From positions 1 to 6,549 of the forward strand of contig CALBNQ010000101.1 in the NCBI GenBank assembly GCA_937896495.1: a stretch of 6,549 bases of DNA, given 5' to 3'. This DNA comes from an uncultured archaeon (GTDB lineage Archaea > Thermoproteota > Nitrososphaeria > Nitrososphaerales > Nitrosopumilaceae). The position numbers were made by a program, and so were the translations under genes. Below, one piece after another: positions 6,248 to 6,549 of this stretch; the stretch's first letter is position 1, and the number at the start of each line of letters is the position of its first letter. Under the pieces are notes generated by a model that was given only the letters and a program-made list of their open reading frames with translations, did not search any database and was not told the origin of the DNA.

Positions 6248-6549
6248 CTTGAGAAGTTAAAGAATCCGAAGAGATACGTACATCAGTAATTACATAACCA
6301 ACGGTATCCATTCTTTTAAGAATCATTTGAGAAACATCAACTGCTAAAGTAATTTTTTTGCCTCTAGCTTTGATAGTCACACGAGGTCTAGTTGAAAGTT
6401 GTGTCAATGTTGCAGAGACATAGGTCATGACAGGTTTTGAGCCAATATAGATAATGTTACGTTCTTCTTGTTTTTGAGCAGATGTAAGAGTAGGTTCTGC
6501 TACAGGTTCTGGTTCTGCTACAGGTTCTGGTTCTGCTACAGGTTCTGGT
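6195..6549 (-). CDS. albA: Alba-family DNA/RNA-binding chromatin protein with Glu-Pro repeat tail (5' end outside window)
   Basis: Alba is a small dimeric archaeal chromatin protein that coats DNA and also binds RNA. The frame is open from the right edge to TAA at 6197-6195, about 117 codons. The Alba core starts at NIIYIGSKPVMTYVSATL and includes VTIKARGKKITLAVDVSQMILKRM and TSQDGKQRNVSNMEIDI, matching the core of Sulfolobus Alba closely. In the KK pair of the Sulfolobus protein (Lys16-Lys17, Lys16 being the acetylated one) the first position is Ser here and the second is Lys. Upstream of the core lies a linker (about TLTSAQKQEER) and a tail of tandem EPEPVA hexapeptides that runs off the window, so the true start is not visible. 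An internal ATG at 6428 is not the start, because core residues precede it. The small membrane protein gene overlaps its 3' end. Confidence 0.93.
   Translation of the reverse strand, partial: PEPVAEPEPVAEPEPVAEPTLTSAQKQEERNIIYIGSKPVMTYVSATLTQLSTRPRVTIKARGKKITLAVDVSQMILKRMDTVGYVITDVRISSDSLTSQDGKQRNVSNMEIDIAKE
6493..6549. repeat. Perfect 18-base tandem repeat, just over three copies, inside the Alba tail
   Basis: The unit GGTTCTGCTACAGGTTCT (plus strand) occurs at 6493-6510, 6511-6528 and 6529-6546 without a mismatch, and a fourth copy begins at 6547 and leaves the window. On the minus strand it is in frame with Alba and encodes the hexapeptide EPEPVA (or a rotation of it). Each 18-base unit itself begins and ends with GGTTCT. 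Perfect nucleotide identity points to recent duplication by slippage, so copy number may vary between strains. Confidence 0.97.

Noticed and set aside
6195..6428. Alba starting at the internal ATG at 6428
   Set aside because: The frame is open upstream and encodes the conserved first strand and loop of the Alba core (NIIYIGSKPV), so the protein starts further to the right, outside the window.
6493..6549. CRISPR-like array
   Set aside because: The 18-base units are directly adjacent with no spacers and are in frame with Alba, so they are a coding tandem repeat.

Overview
This AT-rich window (roughly two thirds A+T by eye) looks like chromosomal DNA from an ammonia-oxidising thaumarchaeon of the Nitrosopumilus/Nitrosarchaeum type. 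That assignment is an inference. It rests on an archaeal gene set (Alba chromatin protein, deoxyhypusine synthase, PAC2-family protein, inositol-phosphate synthase), on short or absent leaders with TATA-like boxes 22-31 bases before start codons, and on the lack of convincing Shine-Dalgarno sites. No mobile element, CRISPR array, tRNA or rRNA was seen.

Layout. Bases 1-1501 (minus) hold the N-terminal 500 codons of an SMC chromosome-segregation ATPase; its C-terminal half lies beyond the left edge. A 184-base divergent spacer separates it from a complete carbon-nitrogen (nitrilase-superfamily) hydrolase at 1686-2423 (+). This gene converges on an inositol-3-phosphate synthase at 2420-3514 (-), and the two share a 4-base CTAG in which each strand reads its own TAG stop. 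A short divergent promoter region (3515-3617) leads to deoxyhypusine synthase (+), a PAC2-family protein (4596-5309, +) and a LysE-type membrane exporter (5358-5978, +). The exporter converges on a small single-span, cysteine-containing membrane protein (minus), again sharing a 4-base palindrome (TTAA). That small gene overlaps the 3' end of an Alba gene (6195 to the right edge, minus), whose N-terminal tail is built from perfect 18-base repeats encoding a Glu-Pro-rich hexapeptide.

The genes are mostly housekeeping: DNA architecture (SMC, Alba), translation-factor maturation (deoxyhypusine synthase), probable proteasome assembly (PAC2), lipid head-group or solute synthesis (inositol-phosphate synthase), and small-molecule hydrolysis and export. 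I do not see a dedicated novel multi-gene system. The points most worth a second look are the repeat-built acidic tail on Alba together with loss of the first lysine of the KK pair, the Met-Tyr-Arg C-terminus of the PAC2 protein, which fits the proteasome-docking HbYX pattern, the palindromic shared stops at both convergent junctions, and the uncharacterised small membrane protein.
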